From NCBI GenBank assembly GCA_035544835.1, contig DASZZV010000307.1:1-6166 (forward strand): a stretch of 6,166 bases of DNA, written 5' to 3'. Positions 6,078 through 6,166 of the stretch are shown here, piece after piece. The DNA comes from DASZZV01 sp035544835. GTDB taxonomy: Bacteria; Acidobacteriota; Thermoanaerobaculia; Gp7-AA8. Both the position numbers and the translations under genes were made by a program. The notes under the pieces are model-generated. The model was given only the letters and a program-made list of their open reading frames with translations, was not told where the DNA came from and did not search any database. The first letter of the stretch is position 1, and the number at the start of each line of letters is the position of its first letter.

Positions 6078-6166
6078 ATTCATGCTCTCGACTGCGGCGG
6101 CGGGCTTCTGTCTGGCTTTGGGGCTTTGGGGGGTCGGGCTTTGCGGGCTTTGGGGTCGGGTCTTCT
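6078..6166. repeat. G-rich low-complexity tandem repeat downstream of the GNAT gene
   Basis: No gene is seen after the GNAT stop. From 6114 onward the sequence is built from GGGCTTT and GGGGTCGGG blocks. GGGGTCGGG occurs at 6130-6138 and again at 6152-6160, a 22-bp period. Six G-runs of at least three (6120, 6128, 6136, 6145, 6152, 6158) are separated by 2-6 nt. The block is cut by the window edge, so its full length is unknown. No stem followed by a T-run is visible, so I do not call a standard terminator. Confidence 0.65.

Overview
The window holds three protein-coding genes around one unusual intergenic region. The base composition is GC-rich. The central gene encodes a Ser/Thr kinase fused through one membrane helix to a TolB/PD40-type beta-propeller, with an N-terminus of the style LGPYEI..LGAGGMGEVYQA. 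This architecture is especially common in Acidobacteriota and is also found in other soil phyla such as Gemmatimonadota. An acidobacterium-like organism is therefore my best guess. It is inferred from gene style only, because no marker gene is present.

Left part (1-2458, minus strand): one open frame of at least 819 codons runs off the left edge. It encodes a long HEAT-repeat N-terminal region (about 460 residues) fused to a nearly complete PilT-type pilus ATPase. The ATPase keeps Walker A, the Asp box, Walker B and the first His-box histidine. The second His-box histidine is replaced by Asn, and the C-terminal AIRNLIRE-type motif is degenerate.

Middle (2459-2906): a 448-bp gap between divergently transcribed genes. 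From left to right it holds six tandem heptamers just upstream of the ATPase gene, then a 242-bp nested palindrome with 52-bp arms matching at 51 of 52 positions. The palindrome is built from four copies of one hairpin motif and looks like a REP/MITE-type element with no gene of its own. After it come a 20-bp dyad, an extended -10 promoter and a good ribosome binding site for the kinase gene.

Right part (2907-6166, plus strand): the 881-residue membrane kinase-propeller, then 12 bp later a 170-residue GNAT acetyltransferase, probably in one operon. The last 89 bp are non-coding and end in a G-rich, partly tandem repeat (GGGCTTT/GGGGTCGGG) cut by the window edge.

A working picture, by inference only: the kinase may sense something outside the cytoplasm through its propeller and phosphorylate cytoplasmic targets. 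The ATPase belongs to type IV pilus dynamics or a related secretion-like machine. Nothing in the sequence proves a functional link between the two divergent units beyond the shared intergenic region.
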